Shown in pieces: positions 38,880-48,177 of a DNA stretch of 64,000 nt. Location: positions 1,062,262 through 1,126,261 of the forward strand of contig NZ_LMDB01000012.1 in assembly GCF_001425005.1 (NCBI RefSeq), read 5' to 3'. A program made the position numbers and the translations under genes. The DNA comes from Duganella sp. Root336D2 (GTDB lineage Bacteria > Pseudomonadota > Gammaproteobacteria > Burkholderiales > Burkholderiaceae_D). Positions within the stretch are counted from its first letter, which is position 1. Every line of letters starts with the position of its first letter. The notes under the pieces are model-generated. The model was not told where the DNA came from. It ran no database searches and was given only the letters and a program-made list of their open reading frames with translations.

Positions 38880-41800
38880 ATGTTCCGTAACAGCACCATG
38901 CAACGCATCATTGCCTCCGCCCTGCTGGCCACTTTTGCCAGCAGCACGGTAGCGCCGGTAGTCGCTTTTGCTCAGACCCCAGCTCCCTTCACACTGCAGC
39001 CGCTGGCCGGCGCAACGGGCGGCAGCCAGCCCGGCGTGGACAGCAACGGCATCCCCACCGGCAAAGGCTGGCGGCGTCTCGCCGCGGCCACCGCAGCCAA
39101 GGCAGCTCCCGTGGCCGCGCCGACGCAGACCTATGGCTTTGCGCTGTCGCAGATGGAAGAGATGGCCAATAAATCGGATGCCGACCTGGCAGCCGGCCGC
39201 GGCGCCGATGCGCTGGCGCAGGTCAATGCGCTGCGCGCGCAGTACCTGCGCCTGAGGAAGGAAGAGGCGGTGATGGCGCAGTCCTTTGCCGCCACCGAAG
39301 CGCACCTGCGCGCGGCAGGCCTGGCCAGCGGCGAAATCCTGGCGCGCCACCAGGCGGCGATGCAGGAATTCGGCGCCCGCAATGCGGAACTGAAAACGGC
39401 AATGGCTGCCCTCGATGCGGCAGCAGGCGGCAAGGGCGCGGTGCAAATTGCGCTGGCCGAGCTGGCCAGGCTGATGAAACGCCATTCCAGCCTGCCGGGG
39501 CGGGGTGAGCAGGGCAAGGGCCATGCATGGGGCAAGAAGAAAAAGGCGCCGCCGGATGTTGCGATGACCGAGCGCCAGCACGAGAAGCGCTTCCCGCGCT
39601 CCGTGCTGCTGGCCGCCGCCGGTTCGCTGAGCGGCATTGCGCTGCCGGATGCGATCCTGCCGCAAGCCGTGCAGCCGGGCGACCTGGCCGAGCAGGGTGA
39701 AGTCGTGCTGTCGCCGGCCGTGCGGGCGCTGGCGGCACAGCTGGGCAACAATCCGGTCGCCATCTACAACTGGGTACGCAACAACGTCGCTTATGCGCCG
39801 GGCTTCGGCGCCAGGCAGGACGCGGACGCCACGCTGCTGGCGCGCCGCGGCAGCGCCACCGACACCGCCAGCCTGTTGATCGCGCTCAACCGCGCCGCCG
39901 GCATCGCCTCGCGCTATGTATATGGCACCATTGAAGTCCCGGTCGCGAAAGTCAATAACTGGCTGGGCGTAGACAATGCCGCCGCCGCGCAGGCATTGCT
40001 GGCGCAGGCCGGCATCCCGAATCGCGCCGTGAGCCAGGCCGGCCAGGTGGGCGCCATCCAGCTTGAGCACGTGTGGGTGGAAGCGTTTGTCGACTTCTCG
40101 CCAAGCCGCGGTGGCGTCAACAAGGCGCCGGGCGCCTGGGTACCACTGGACGCCAGCTTCAAGCAAATGGACAGCAAGCCGGGCCTGGACCTGGCCAATG
40201 CCGTCAGCCTGAATGAGACCGGACTGCTTGGCCAGGTGCGCCAGGGCGCCGTCTGTACCGCGGACTATGCGCAGAACCTGAACCTGGCAAACCTGCAAGC
40301 CGGTTATACCGACTATAAATCGCGCCTGAACAACTACCTGGGCCAGAAGGGTGCCGACCTGACGGTAGGCGATGTGCTGGGCAACCGCAGCATCGCCGCC
40401 CGCAACTACAGCATCCTGCTGGGCAGCCTGCCGTACACCAAGGTGGCGCAAGGCACCATTGTCAACACGCTGCCCGACAACCTGCGCTGGCAGCTGCGCC
40501 TGCAACTGTTTGCGGGGGCTGCGCAGCAGGCCGCCAATAGCCCAGCCGTCAGCTACAGCGGCAGCCTGGCTTCGGTTGCCAACAAACGCCTGACCCTGAG
40601 TTTCGTGCCGGCCAGCCAGGCCGATGCCGATGTGCTGGCGTCCTATATGCCAAAGCCGCACGCCGACGGCAGCCCGATCCAGCCGAACGAATTGCCGCTC
40701 GAAGTACCGGGCTACCTGGTGCGCGTGAAAGCGGAAATCCGTGCTGACGGCGCAGTCGTCGCCAGCGGCGGCAGCTTCGTGCTGGGCAGCGAGCTGGCTG
40801 GCAGCATCGCCAGCTTCGACCCCTCCAGCGGCGACTGGAACGAGTCGTCGTTCGGCGCGCACGCCGGCGACTACCACGCCATCGCGGTGGATGCGCAAGG
40901 CATCTCGGCCGGCCAACTTGCCGCCGTCAAGGCGCGCCTGAACGCCACCCAGGCCAAGCTGGCAGGCGGGCAGGGCGCCAGCCTGGCGCGCGACGACGTC
41001 AGCGGCGACCTGCTGTACCACGCTGCACTGGGCTACTTCGCCACGGTGGACGCCAATGCCGGCGTGTTCCAGCGCGCAGCGCGCGTGGTGGATGTACGCC
41101 AGCCGTCGTACGGCCGCGCGGTTGCGCAGGCCCAGCCCGAAATGGTGATGGGCATTGTCAACAAGGTGCGCTTCCCAGGCGTAGTGCTGGACATCGATCG
41201 CCTGGACAGCGCCGTAGCGCAGAACAGCGGCGGCCTGGCGCCATCGGCATATATCAAGCAAGCCAACGAGCGCAATGCCGCATACGGCCACCTGGTGCTG
41301 GCCAAGCTGTTCACCAGCGCACAAACGCCAGGCCAGGCAGCGTCGCCGGTTAAAGCACTGAATGCCGCCGCAAGCGCAGGCAGCAAAGTGTTTGCCGTGA
41401 CCGGCGCCAACGCAGCGGCGATCCTGCCGCAGGTAGACATTGCCGCTACCGCAGCCGCCGACATCAGCAATGCCGCCGCAGCGGGCAGCCGCGTGCTGGT
41501 GGCACAAGGTCCGGTCAATATCGGCAACTGGAACGGTCACGGCCTGGCAATGCAAGATGCCAGCGGCGCCGGCAGCTATCGCCTGAATGGCGAGACCGGC
41601 TATGCCACTTCCGCCCTGTACCTGCCGAATGGCACCACCTGGCTGGCGCTGGCCAGCCCGCTGCAAGGCGCCGCCGCCGCGGTACCAGCCGCGCAAGCCG
41701 CGCAACCGGTCAACGATACGCTGGCCAGTGTGCTGGGCGAGGCCGGCAGCACCACCCGCTGGAGTTTCTATGCGGGCCAGGCCGACGTGGCCAGCGGCCT

Positions 41801-44800
41801 GTTCCTGGCACGCCTGGCCTCAGTGCAGGGCAGCAGTGCTTGCGACATCCTGGCCGGCACCATCGCCGCGGGACTGGACACCAGCGGTGGCTTCGATGCC
41901 GGCGCCGTCACCGGCGCCCCGGTCATTACCAGCGCCCCGGTCATCAGCGGCGGCGCCAACCAGCTGTATAACTATGCCGTGCTGGCCACCGATCCGAAGG
42001 GCGCGGCACTGGTGTACACATTGCGCGACGCGCCGACCGGCATGGCGATTTCCGCCGATGGCGTGATCAGCTGGAGCAAGCCGGTGTCGGGCACCTGGAA
42101 CGTCACCGTGCGCGCCGACAACGGCCGCGCTTACGCAGAACAGCGCTACCAGCTGACTGTCGGCCAGGAAGTCCCGCTCGACGCCAGCCTGCGTATTGCG
42201 CCACAGGTCATCAACCTGGGCGAAACCGTGACCGTTGACGTGCTGAGCACCGGCGGCAGCGGCAACGTCACGCGCACCCTGTCCATCGACGGCCAGAACG
42301 TGCCGCTGACGGTCGAAGGCCATGCGGTCGTGACCGGTGCCGCCATTGGCGCGCACCAGATCACCGCCAGGGTCGCCGACAGCCAGGGCACCATCACCCG
42401 CGTTGGCACCTACAGCGTGCGTGACCCGGCAGACAGCAGCACGCCAGTGGCGCAGATTACCGCCCCGGTGGATGACGCCGAAGTGACGGCACCAGTCAAC
42501 GTGACCGGTACCGCCACGGCTGCCAGCCTGGCCTACTACCAGCTGCTGCTGCGCCCTTCCGGCGGCAGCGCTTGGAGCGAGATTGCGCGCGGTACCAGCG
42601 CAGTGACCAACGGCGTGCTGGGCAAGCTTGATCCGACCCAGCTGGCAAACGGCATCTATGAGCTGGTGCTGAGCGTGGTCGACGCCAACGGCCGCCAGCA
42701 GACCCAGATGATCACCGTCGATATCTACCGCGACCTGAAAATCGGCCAGTTCGCACTGACGTATATCGACCTTGACCTGGAAGCTGCCGGCGTCCCAATC
42801 CGCGTCTCGCGTACCTACGATACTCGCCGCAAGGACGAGAAACTGGACTTTGGCTACGGCTGGAGCGTCGACTACCAGAACGTCCAGGTGCGCAAGAACA
42901 TGGTGATTGGCTTGCAATGGGACGTCATTGCACGCTCAACCCAGCTCTTGTTGTGCATCGTGCCGGCTGGTAAGCGCAAGATAAACATTACCCTTCCTGA
43001 CGGCAAAGTAGAGCGCTTCACCGCTGCCAATCGCCAGGAATGTGCGATGGGAACAATTCCACCAGTGGATGTCTACTTCACTCCGCTGCCGGGCACCACC
43101 AGCACGCTCGAAATCGTCAACGTGCCGAACCTGGTCGCCCAGGGTGGCCAACTGTTCGACATGGATGCGCTGGAGACCTGGAACCCCAAGCAATTCAAGC
43201 TTGTCACCGAAGATAACTTCAGCTACTACATCACAGAAGGCATCGGCATCGTACAGGTCAAGGATCCGGCCGGGAATACGCTGACCTATGGCCGTAATGG
43301 CATTCTGCACAGCGGCGGCCAGTCGGTCAGCTTCACCCGTGACGCGCAGAACCGTATAACGGCGGTGACCGATCCTTCCGGCAAAGCGATCACCTACAAC
43401 TATGATGCGGCCGGCGACCTCGTGAAAGCCACCAACCGTGTCAATGCCGACTCGAGTTATGCCTATAACCGTGCGCATGGGCTGGTGCAGTACACGGATC
43501 CGAACGGGAATGTCGCTGCGCGCTACGTGTATGACGAAGAGGGCAGGCTGGTTGCTGCGTACGACGCAGAAGGCAAGGCAATCCAGTTGCAGCATGATGG
43601 TACGTCCAACCGCGAAACGATCACCGACCGCCGCGGCAACAAGACCGTCTACGCTTACGACGCCAAAGGGAATGTCACTGAGAAGATCGATGCGCTTGGA
43701 AATAAAACTAGCTTTGAGTACGACGCGCTTGGCAATGAATCGTCCCTGACCGATCCATTAGGCGGCCGTACCGCCCGCGTATTCAATCAGCGCACCGGCA
43801 AGCAGACCTCGGAAACCGACGCTGTCGGCAATGAAACGAAATGGGAATACGACAGCACTTCCGGCACTTATGTTGAGAAGATCGTCGACCCGAATGGCAA
43901 TATAACCAGTTTCGGTTATTCCTTGATGGGGTCGCAGTCGGTGACCGAGCCGATGGGGCGGGTCAGTGCGGTCGGGTATGACGGCGCCCGCAATATGACT
44001 TCGGTGCGAGTGGCTGGTCGCAGCAGGACGTTCACCTATAACCTCAAGGGCACCCCGGCCACAGAGACCGACGGTGCCGGCACCAAGATAACTTACGGCT
44101 ATAACACCAATAACCAGGAAACTAGCCGTAGCTGGACGGTCATTCAGGATGGTGCGCCCAAGACTTACACCATCACCCGCAAGCTGGATGCAGAAGGTCG
44201 TGCGATCGAGGAAACCGATGCCTTGGGCTTCGTGACCAAGACTGAATATAACGCCGGTGGGCAGGTGCTGGCAAAGGTCGACGCGCTTGGCCGCCGTACC
44301 AGCTTTGCTTACACGGTGCGCGGACAGGTCAGCAAGATCACTTATCCGGACGGCACCTCGGAGCTCAACGAGTACGACGCGGAGCGCAACCTTGTCGCCA
44401 GCACCGACCGGGCTGGCCGCGTCACGCGCCACGAATACGATGCATTGAACCGCCGCGCCAAGACAATTCTCCCGGATGGCGGCACGATCAACAGCGAGTA
44501 TGACGCAGCAGGGCGCCTGGTGGGCGTGACCGACCAGTTGGGCCAGCGCACCGCTAACGGCTACGACGCGGCCGGCCGTCTGACCAGCCTTAAGACCCCG
44601 GGTGGCGCAGAGACCAAGTTCGAATACGACAAAAACGGCAACGTCTCCGTCATGACGGACGCCTCGGGCCGCGTAACGAAGTATGAGTACGACGGCCTGG
44701 ATCGCCTGGTGAAGGCTTCGCTGCCGGATGGGAAGTTTGCTACGACGGTATGGACTGTGGCGAACACCAAGCAGTCTGAGAAAGACTACGCCGGCAATGA

Positions 44801-46979
44801 AAAGACCTACGAGTACGATGGCGCTTGGCGCCTGAAGAAAGTTACCATGACTGCCGCGGCCAGCGGCCAGGCGACTGTCTTCGAGTACGATGAGCTGGGC
44901 AATAAGACCAGCCAGACTGACGCCGAAGGGCGGGTCACGCGCTGGACCTATGATGGCAACGCCCGCATGACTGAACGCAAGCTGCCGGATGGGAAGTTGG
45001 AGCGCTTCGAATACGATGCCGCAGGCAACCAGACGGGCAAGACCGACTTCGCAGGCAAGGTGACACGTTTCGCTGTGGATGTTGTGGGCCGCACTGACAT
45101 GGTAGTGCGCCCGGATGGCGGCACCATCAGTACGACGTACACCGCGACCGGCAAGCCTGCTGCCGTGACGCTGGCAGGCAAGGGGCTGGCTGCTGGTACG
45201 ACGACATTTACTTACGATAATGCGGATCGCCTCGCGCGCCAGGCCAATCCGGATGGCGGCTTCATCGCTTACGAGTACGACCAGGTTGGCAATATCGTGG
45301 CCCGCTCCACCGCAGCTGGCACAGTGCGCTATAGCTTCGATAAACAGCGCCGCCTCGAGAAGGTGACCGATGTCGATGGCAAGGCAACTACCTACGAGTA
45401 TGCGGCGGACGGCAAGCTGGCGACGGTAGCTACGCCGGACGGCATCACAGCGCGTTACAGCTACGATGCGAATGGCCGCCTGGTGCAGGGGCTGCAGTCC
45501 CGCGGCGACAATTCCATTGTGTTCGGCGTGCGGTACGTGCTTGATGCAAACGGCCGCCGCACCCAGATCGCGGAATTCGATGCAGGCAGCACGCTGGCCG
45601 GAGAAACACTGTCAAACCCTGTCGTGACGAATGATTTTGAGTTCGACGCCTATGGTCGTCTGACGCGTGAACAGGTCCATGCCCGCAACCCGGCTGCCGA
45701 CAGTGATACGCAATACAAGTATGACAAGGTTGGCAACCGCATCGAGCGCACTCGTACAAGTGGCGCAGTGACTGCGATCACGAACTACAACTACGACAGC
45801 AACGACCGGCTGCTATCGGAAACGACGAGCACCGGCAGCAGCCGGATGGAGACCACCTATGCCTGGGACGCTAACGGCAACCTTCTGAGCAAAGCGGTAG
45901 GCGGGCTTCAAAACTTCTATGGCTGGGATGGCGATAATCGCCTGGTTGAAGTCAAACGGGGTACGTCCCAGGCCCAGGCCAGGACGGTCGCGCAATTTGC
46001 CTACGACGGCAATGGCAATCGTGTAGCGAAGGCCGAGTTTGGCGAGAATGGTGAAAAGACCAGGCAGACCACCTTCCTGGTTGATTCCACGTTCCCGTTT
46101 GCCCAGGTGCTGGAGCAAACGGAAGTTGCGGCAGACAGCACAGAGTCTACCCGTTATGTATGGGGCACCGAACTGATTCGTGAAGTCCGCGGCGGGCAGG
46201 GCACGTTCTACCACTCTGATCCGCACGGCAGCGTGCGGATCCTGACCGGCGACGACGGACAAGCAGCAGGGAGCTACCGCTACGATGCCTTCGGCCAGGT
46301 GCTGGAGCAAAGCGGCACGACGAATACTGCTTACCGTTATACCGGCGAATACTTCGATACGCTCGCAGGTCTGCAGTACAACCGTGCGCGCTGGGTTGAC
46401 TTGGAAAGCGGCCGCTTTGTTTCCATGGACCGGTTTACCGGTGTCCCTAGCCAGCCGATTTCGCTGCATCGGTATGCGTATGCGAATGACGATCCGGTCA
46501 ACATGGTTGACCCGAGCGGAAATGAAACGCTGGGCGGGCAGATGGCCGCATTGGACGGCCAGAGTTCGATGCAGAACAGCGCGGTCGCCGGGATCCGCCA
46601 GGCGTTCTCCCGCTTTGGCTGTGACCTGGGTGCTGCTATTGCAGAACAAGCGGTTGATTACGGCATCTACATCCTGATCGATATGGCGAGTGGAGGGCTG
46701 TATGTTGGCCAGTCGGTTGGCATCGAAAATCGCTTGCAGCAGCACATCGACGAAGCGGTCAAGAAAGGCAAGAACCTTTGGAAGGCGAACGCAAAGATCC
46801 TGATGCGTTTCAATGTCCCGGGCGGAAAGGAAGCATTGTTCAAGGTTGAACAGCTGGTCATGGATATCCTGGAAAAATCGGGCCACGACCTGTTGAACAA
46901 GAACCGTGCAATTGGACCCGACAATCCACTGAAGCGCGATTACAATGTCTTCAAAAAATTGATGTGTCCAAAGATTTGA
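38880..46979 (+). CDS. exported RHS polymorphic toxin with C-terminal GIY-YIG nuclease
   Basis: 2699 residues with a Sec signal peptide ending near VAFAQ. Residues about 85-205 are coiled coil. A transglutaminase-like domain (about 281-434) keeps His (EHVWVEAF) and Asp (PLDASFK) but shows no Cys in RRGSATDTASLLIAL. Ig-like domains occupy about 1014-1290. RHS/YD repeats run from about 1305 to 2500, ending in the core DPHGSVRILT and the junction YANDDPVNMVDPSGN near 2548. The last 150 residues are a GIY-YIG nuclease: GIY (2595-2597), YVG (2608-2610), Arg2618, Glu2657, Asn2673. Expected to be shielded in the RHS shell and to cut DNA or RNA in a competitor. Confidence 0.88.
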   Translation: MFRNSTMQRIIASALLATFASSTVAPVVAFAQTPAPFTLQPLAGATGGSQPGVDSNGIPTGKGWRRLAAATAAKAAPVAAPTQTYGFALSQMEEMANKSDADLAAGRGADALAQVNALRAQYLRLRKEEAVMAQSFAATEAHLRAAGLASGEILARHQAAMQEFGARNAELKTAMAALDAAAGGKGAVQIALAELARLMKRHSSLPGRGEQGKGHAWGKKKKAPPDVAMTERQHEKRFPRSVLLAAAGSLSGIALPDAILPQAVQPGDLAEQGEVVLSPAVRALAAQLGNNPVAIYNWVRNNVAYAPGFGARQDADATLLARRGSATDTASLLIALNRAAGIASRYVYGTIEVPVAKVNNWLGVDNAAAAQALLAQAGIPNRAVSQAGQVGAIQLEHVWVEAFVDFSPSRGGVNKAPGAWVPLDASFKQMDSKPGLDLANAVSLNETGLLGQVRQGAVCTADYAQNLNLANLQAGYTDYKSRLNNYLGQKGADLTVGDVLGNRSIAARNYSILLGSLPYTKVAQGTIVNTLPDNLRWQLRLQLFAGAAQQAANSPAVSYSGSLASVANKRLTLSFVPASQADADVLASYMPKPHADGSPIQPNELPLEVPGYLVRVKAEIRADGAVVASGGSFVLGSELAGSIASFDPSSGDWNESSFGAHAGDYHAIAVDAQGISAGQLAAVKARLNATQAKLAGGQGASLARDDVSGDLLYHAALGYFATVDANAGVFQRAARVVDVRQPSYGRAVAQAQPEMVMGIVNKVRFPGVVLDIDRLDSAVAQNSGGLAPSAYIKQANERNAAYGHLVLAKLFTSAQTPGQAASPVKALNAAASAGSKVFAVTGANAAAILPQVDIAATAAADISNAAAAGSRVLVAQGPVNIGNWNGHGLAMQDASGAGSYRLNGETGYATSALYLPNGTTWLALASPLQGAAAAVPAAQAAQPVNDTLASVLGEAGSTTRWSFYAGQADVASGLFLARLASVQGSSACDILAGTIAAGLDTSGGFDAGAVTGAPVITSAPVISGGANQLYNYAVLATDPKGAALVYTLRDAPTGMAISADGVISWSKPVSGTWNVTVRADNGRAYAEQRYQLTVGQEVPLDASLRIAPQVINLGETVTVDVLSTGGSGNVTRTLSIDGQNVPLTVEGHAVVTGAAIGAHQITARVADSQGTITRVGTYSVRDPADSSTPVAQITAPVDDAEVTAPVNVTGTATAASLAYYQLLLRPSGGSAWSEIARGTSAVTNGVLGKLDPTQLANGIYELVLSVVDANGRQQTQMITVDIYRDLKIGQFALTYIDLDLEAAGVPIRVSRTYDTRRKDEKLDFGYGWSVDYQNVQVRKNMVIGLQWDVIARSTQLLLCIVPAGKRKINITLPDGKVERFTAANRQECAMGTIPPVDVYFTPLPGTTSTLEIVNVPNLVAQGGQLFDMDALETWNPKQFKLVTEDNFSYYITEGIGIVQVKDPAGNTLTYGRNGILHSGGQSVSFTRDAQNRITAVTDPSGKAITYNYDAAGDLVKATNRVNADSSYAYNRAHGLVQYTDPNGNVAARYVYDEEGRLVAAYDAEGKAIQLQHDGTSNRETITDRRGNKTVYAYDAKGNVTEKIDALGNKTSFEYDALGNESSLTDPLGGRTARVFNQRTGKQTSETDAVGNETKWEYDSTSGTYVEKIVDPNGNITSFGYSLMGSQSVTEPMGRVSAVGYDGARNMTSVRVAGRSRTFTYNLKGTPATETDGAGTKITYGYNTNNQETSRSWTVIQDGAPKTYTITRKLDAEGRAIEETDALGFVTKTEYNAGGQVLAKVDALGRRTSFAYTVRGQVSKITYPDGTSELNEYDAERNLVASTDRAGRVTRHEYDALNRRAKTILPDGGTINSEYDAAGRLVGVTDQLGQRTANGYDAAGRLTSLKTPGGAETKFEYDKNGNVSVMTDASGRVTKYEYDGLDRLVKASLPDGKFATTVWTVANTKQSEKDYAGNEKTYEYDGAWRLKKVTMTAAASGQATVFEYDELGNKTSQTDAEGRVTRWTYDGNARMTERKLPDGKLERFEYDAAGNQTGKTDFAGKVTRFAVDVVGRTDMVVRPDGGTISTTYTATGKPAAVTLAGKGLAAGTTTFTYDNADRLARQANPDGGFIAYEYDQVGNIVARSTAAGTVRYSFDKQRRLEKVTDVDGKATTYEYAADGKLATVATPDGITARYSYDANGRLVQGLQSRGDNSIVFGVRYVLDANGRRTQIAEFDAGSTLAGETLSNPVVTNDFEFDAYGRLTREQVHARNPAADSDTQYKYDKVGNRIERTRTSGAVTAITNYNYDSNDRLLSETTSTGSSRMETTYAWDANGNLLSKAVGGLQNFYGWDGDNRLVEVKRGTSQAQARTVAQFAYDGNGNRVAKAEFGENGEKTRQTTFLVDSTFPFAQVLEQTEVAADSTESTRYVWGTELIREVRGGQGTFYHSDPHGSVRILTGDDGQAAGSYRYDAFGQVLEQSGTTNTAYRYTGEYFDTLAGLQYNRARWVDLESGRFVSMDRFTGVPSQPISLHRYAYANDDPVNMVDPSGNETLGGQMAALDGQSSMQNSAVAGIRQAFSRFGCDLGAAIAEQAVDYGIYILIDMASGGLYVGQSVGIENRLQQHIDEAVKKGKNLWKANAKILMRFNVPGGKEALFKVEQLVMDILEKSGHDLLNKNRAIGPDNPLKRDYNVFKKLMCPKI

Positions 46980-46986
46980 GGGTTAG

Positions 46987-47982
46987 ATGAGCGCTGAGAT
47001 GTGTGAATTGAATGGGCAGCCCGGTCGTGTAATCCTGCGATTGTTCGACTGGGATGACGCAAGCCGCCAGGCTGTTGCACAATGGAAGTACGATGGCGTT
47101 GAGCCTAAAAGCGCCTTAGGCAGCTTCGAACCACTGGCTGATTTCGCTGACCGGGTGCATTGGCTGTACTACCCTGACGTCGATTCGTCGGCGGGCCTTG
47201 AGCGGTTGACGGCTGTGCGGCGCATTACCTTCGGGGACGAGCTGCCTCAGCCAAAATTTGACTTGCGCCAGTTACCAGCGCTGGAAGTCGTGCAGTGTGA
47301 GGATGCATCGGGCTTGGATAAACGGCACTTGAATCATCCGCGCCTGCGCTACCTGGACCTGGAAGGATTGAAAGTGTCCGATCTCACCTTCCTCTCGGAG
47401 GCGCAGGATCTGGAGGCAATGCGTTTGCGCCGCTGTGTCCTGACTGGTCTGAAGGGCAGCAAAGCACTGAACGGTCTCAGGGAATTGCGCCTGTTGGGCG
47501 CGAAGAAACTTGAAGATGTGTCGGAAATCGGCCAAGCGAGGAATCTTGAGATCCTCGAAATCGACGAGGCGAAGAAGCTGCGCGATATCAGCGCGGTTCA
47601 TTCCCTTGAAAAACTGCGCTACCTGTTTATAGAAGCCGAGCAAGCAACGCAAACCGATTTGGCCTGGATCGCCAACATGCCGCTTCTGGAATGCGCCGGC
47701 TTGTGGTTGGAAACGCGGCAGATCGACTTCGCAATTTTGGCGAAGTCTCCCCGCCTGTATGACATCTTGCTGGAAACGCATGCCGGGTTTGATTTGCCTG
47801 ACGATGCTGCCCTGGTCCCGGTGTTGCAATCCCATGGCAAGCGTGTGCTCAAGGTGACGAGGTTCCCGAAAGCCCTGAGGCCATCGATCAGGATCGAGTT
47901 TTCACCGCCCTGCGACTTGGCGGACGCAAAGCCATTGCAGGCATATCAGACAAAGCTGCTAGCCAATCCCAACGTCGACTGA
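46987..47982 (+). CDS. leucine-rich-repeat-like protein, probable immunity protein to the GIY-YIG toxin
   Basis: 331 residues, no signal peptide. From about residue 75 to 250 it has repeated LxxLRxLxLxG / LExLxIDxAxxL units (HPRLRYLDLEGLKVSDLTFL, LNGLRELRLLGAKKLEDVSE) of an irregular LRR solenoid. It begins eight bases after the RHS stop, the place where immunity genes lie in RHS loci, and its base use is less GC-biased than the upstream part of the RHS gene, like the toxin tip itself. The immunity role is inferred from position only. Confidence 0.6.
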   Translation: MSAEMCELNGQPGRVILRLFDWDDASRQAVAQWKYDGVEPKSALGSFEPLADFADRVHWLYYPDVDSSAGLERLTAVRRITFGDELPQPKFDLRQLPALEVVQCEDASGLDKRHLNHPRLRYLDLEGLKVSDLTFLSEAQDLEAMRLRRCVLTGLKGSKALNGLRELRLLGAKKLEDVSEIGQARNLEILEIDEAKKLRDISAVHSLEKLRYLFIEAEQATQTDLAWIANMPLLECAGLWLETRQIDFAILAKSPRLYDILLETHAGFDLPDDAALVPVLQSHGKRVLKVTRFPKALRPSIRIEFSPPCDLADAKPLQAYQTKLLANPNVD

Positions 47983-48128
47983 TGAGCAATTCGGTGCCAA
48001 GATTGTGGCCGCCATCGAATTGAAGGTAAGGATCCTGGGGCAGGGGGCCGATAAACCCCTATCGCTTGCCGGTGAAGGAATAAGGTGCGGCGTGATTTTC
48101 TGTGACTTTTTCCGTCAGGCAATGACAA

Positions 48129-48134
48129 TATAAT
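48129..48134 (+). promoter_or_regulatory. consensus -10 hexamer upstream of the membrane propeller gene
   Basis: A perfect TATAAT 44 bases before the ATG at 48178, in a 195-base gap after the putative immunity gene. No convincing -35 was found. Confidence 0.45.
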
Positions 48135-48177
48135 CATCGGAATTTGCCGTACTGCGGCTTTTCAGTGAAGGTGATTC

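Noticed and set aside
39500..39560. KKKK-type cleavage or nuclear-localisation-like motif in the RHS protein
   Set aside because: A short Lys stretch in a basic linker; no known processing signal can be supported.
29748..41705. A minus-strand open frame of 3985 codons opposite the giant genes
   Set aside because: It mirrors the strong codon bias of the plus-strand genes (no TTA, CTA or TCA in that phase), has no recognisable domains, and the plus strand carries clear signal peptides and repeats.
48020..48065. Terminator after the LRR-like gene
   Set aside because: GGGG and CCCC blocks can pair, but no T-run follows and the stem is weak.
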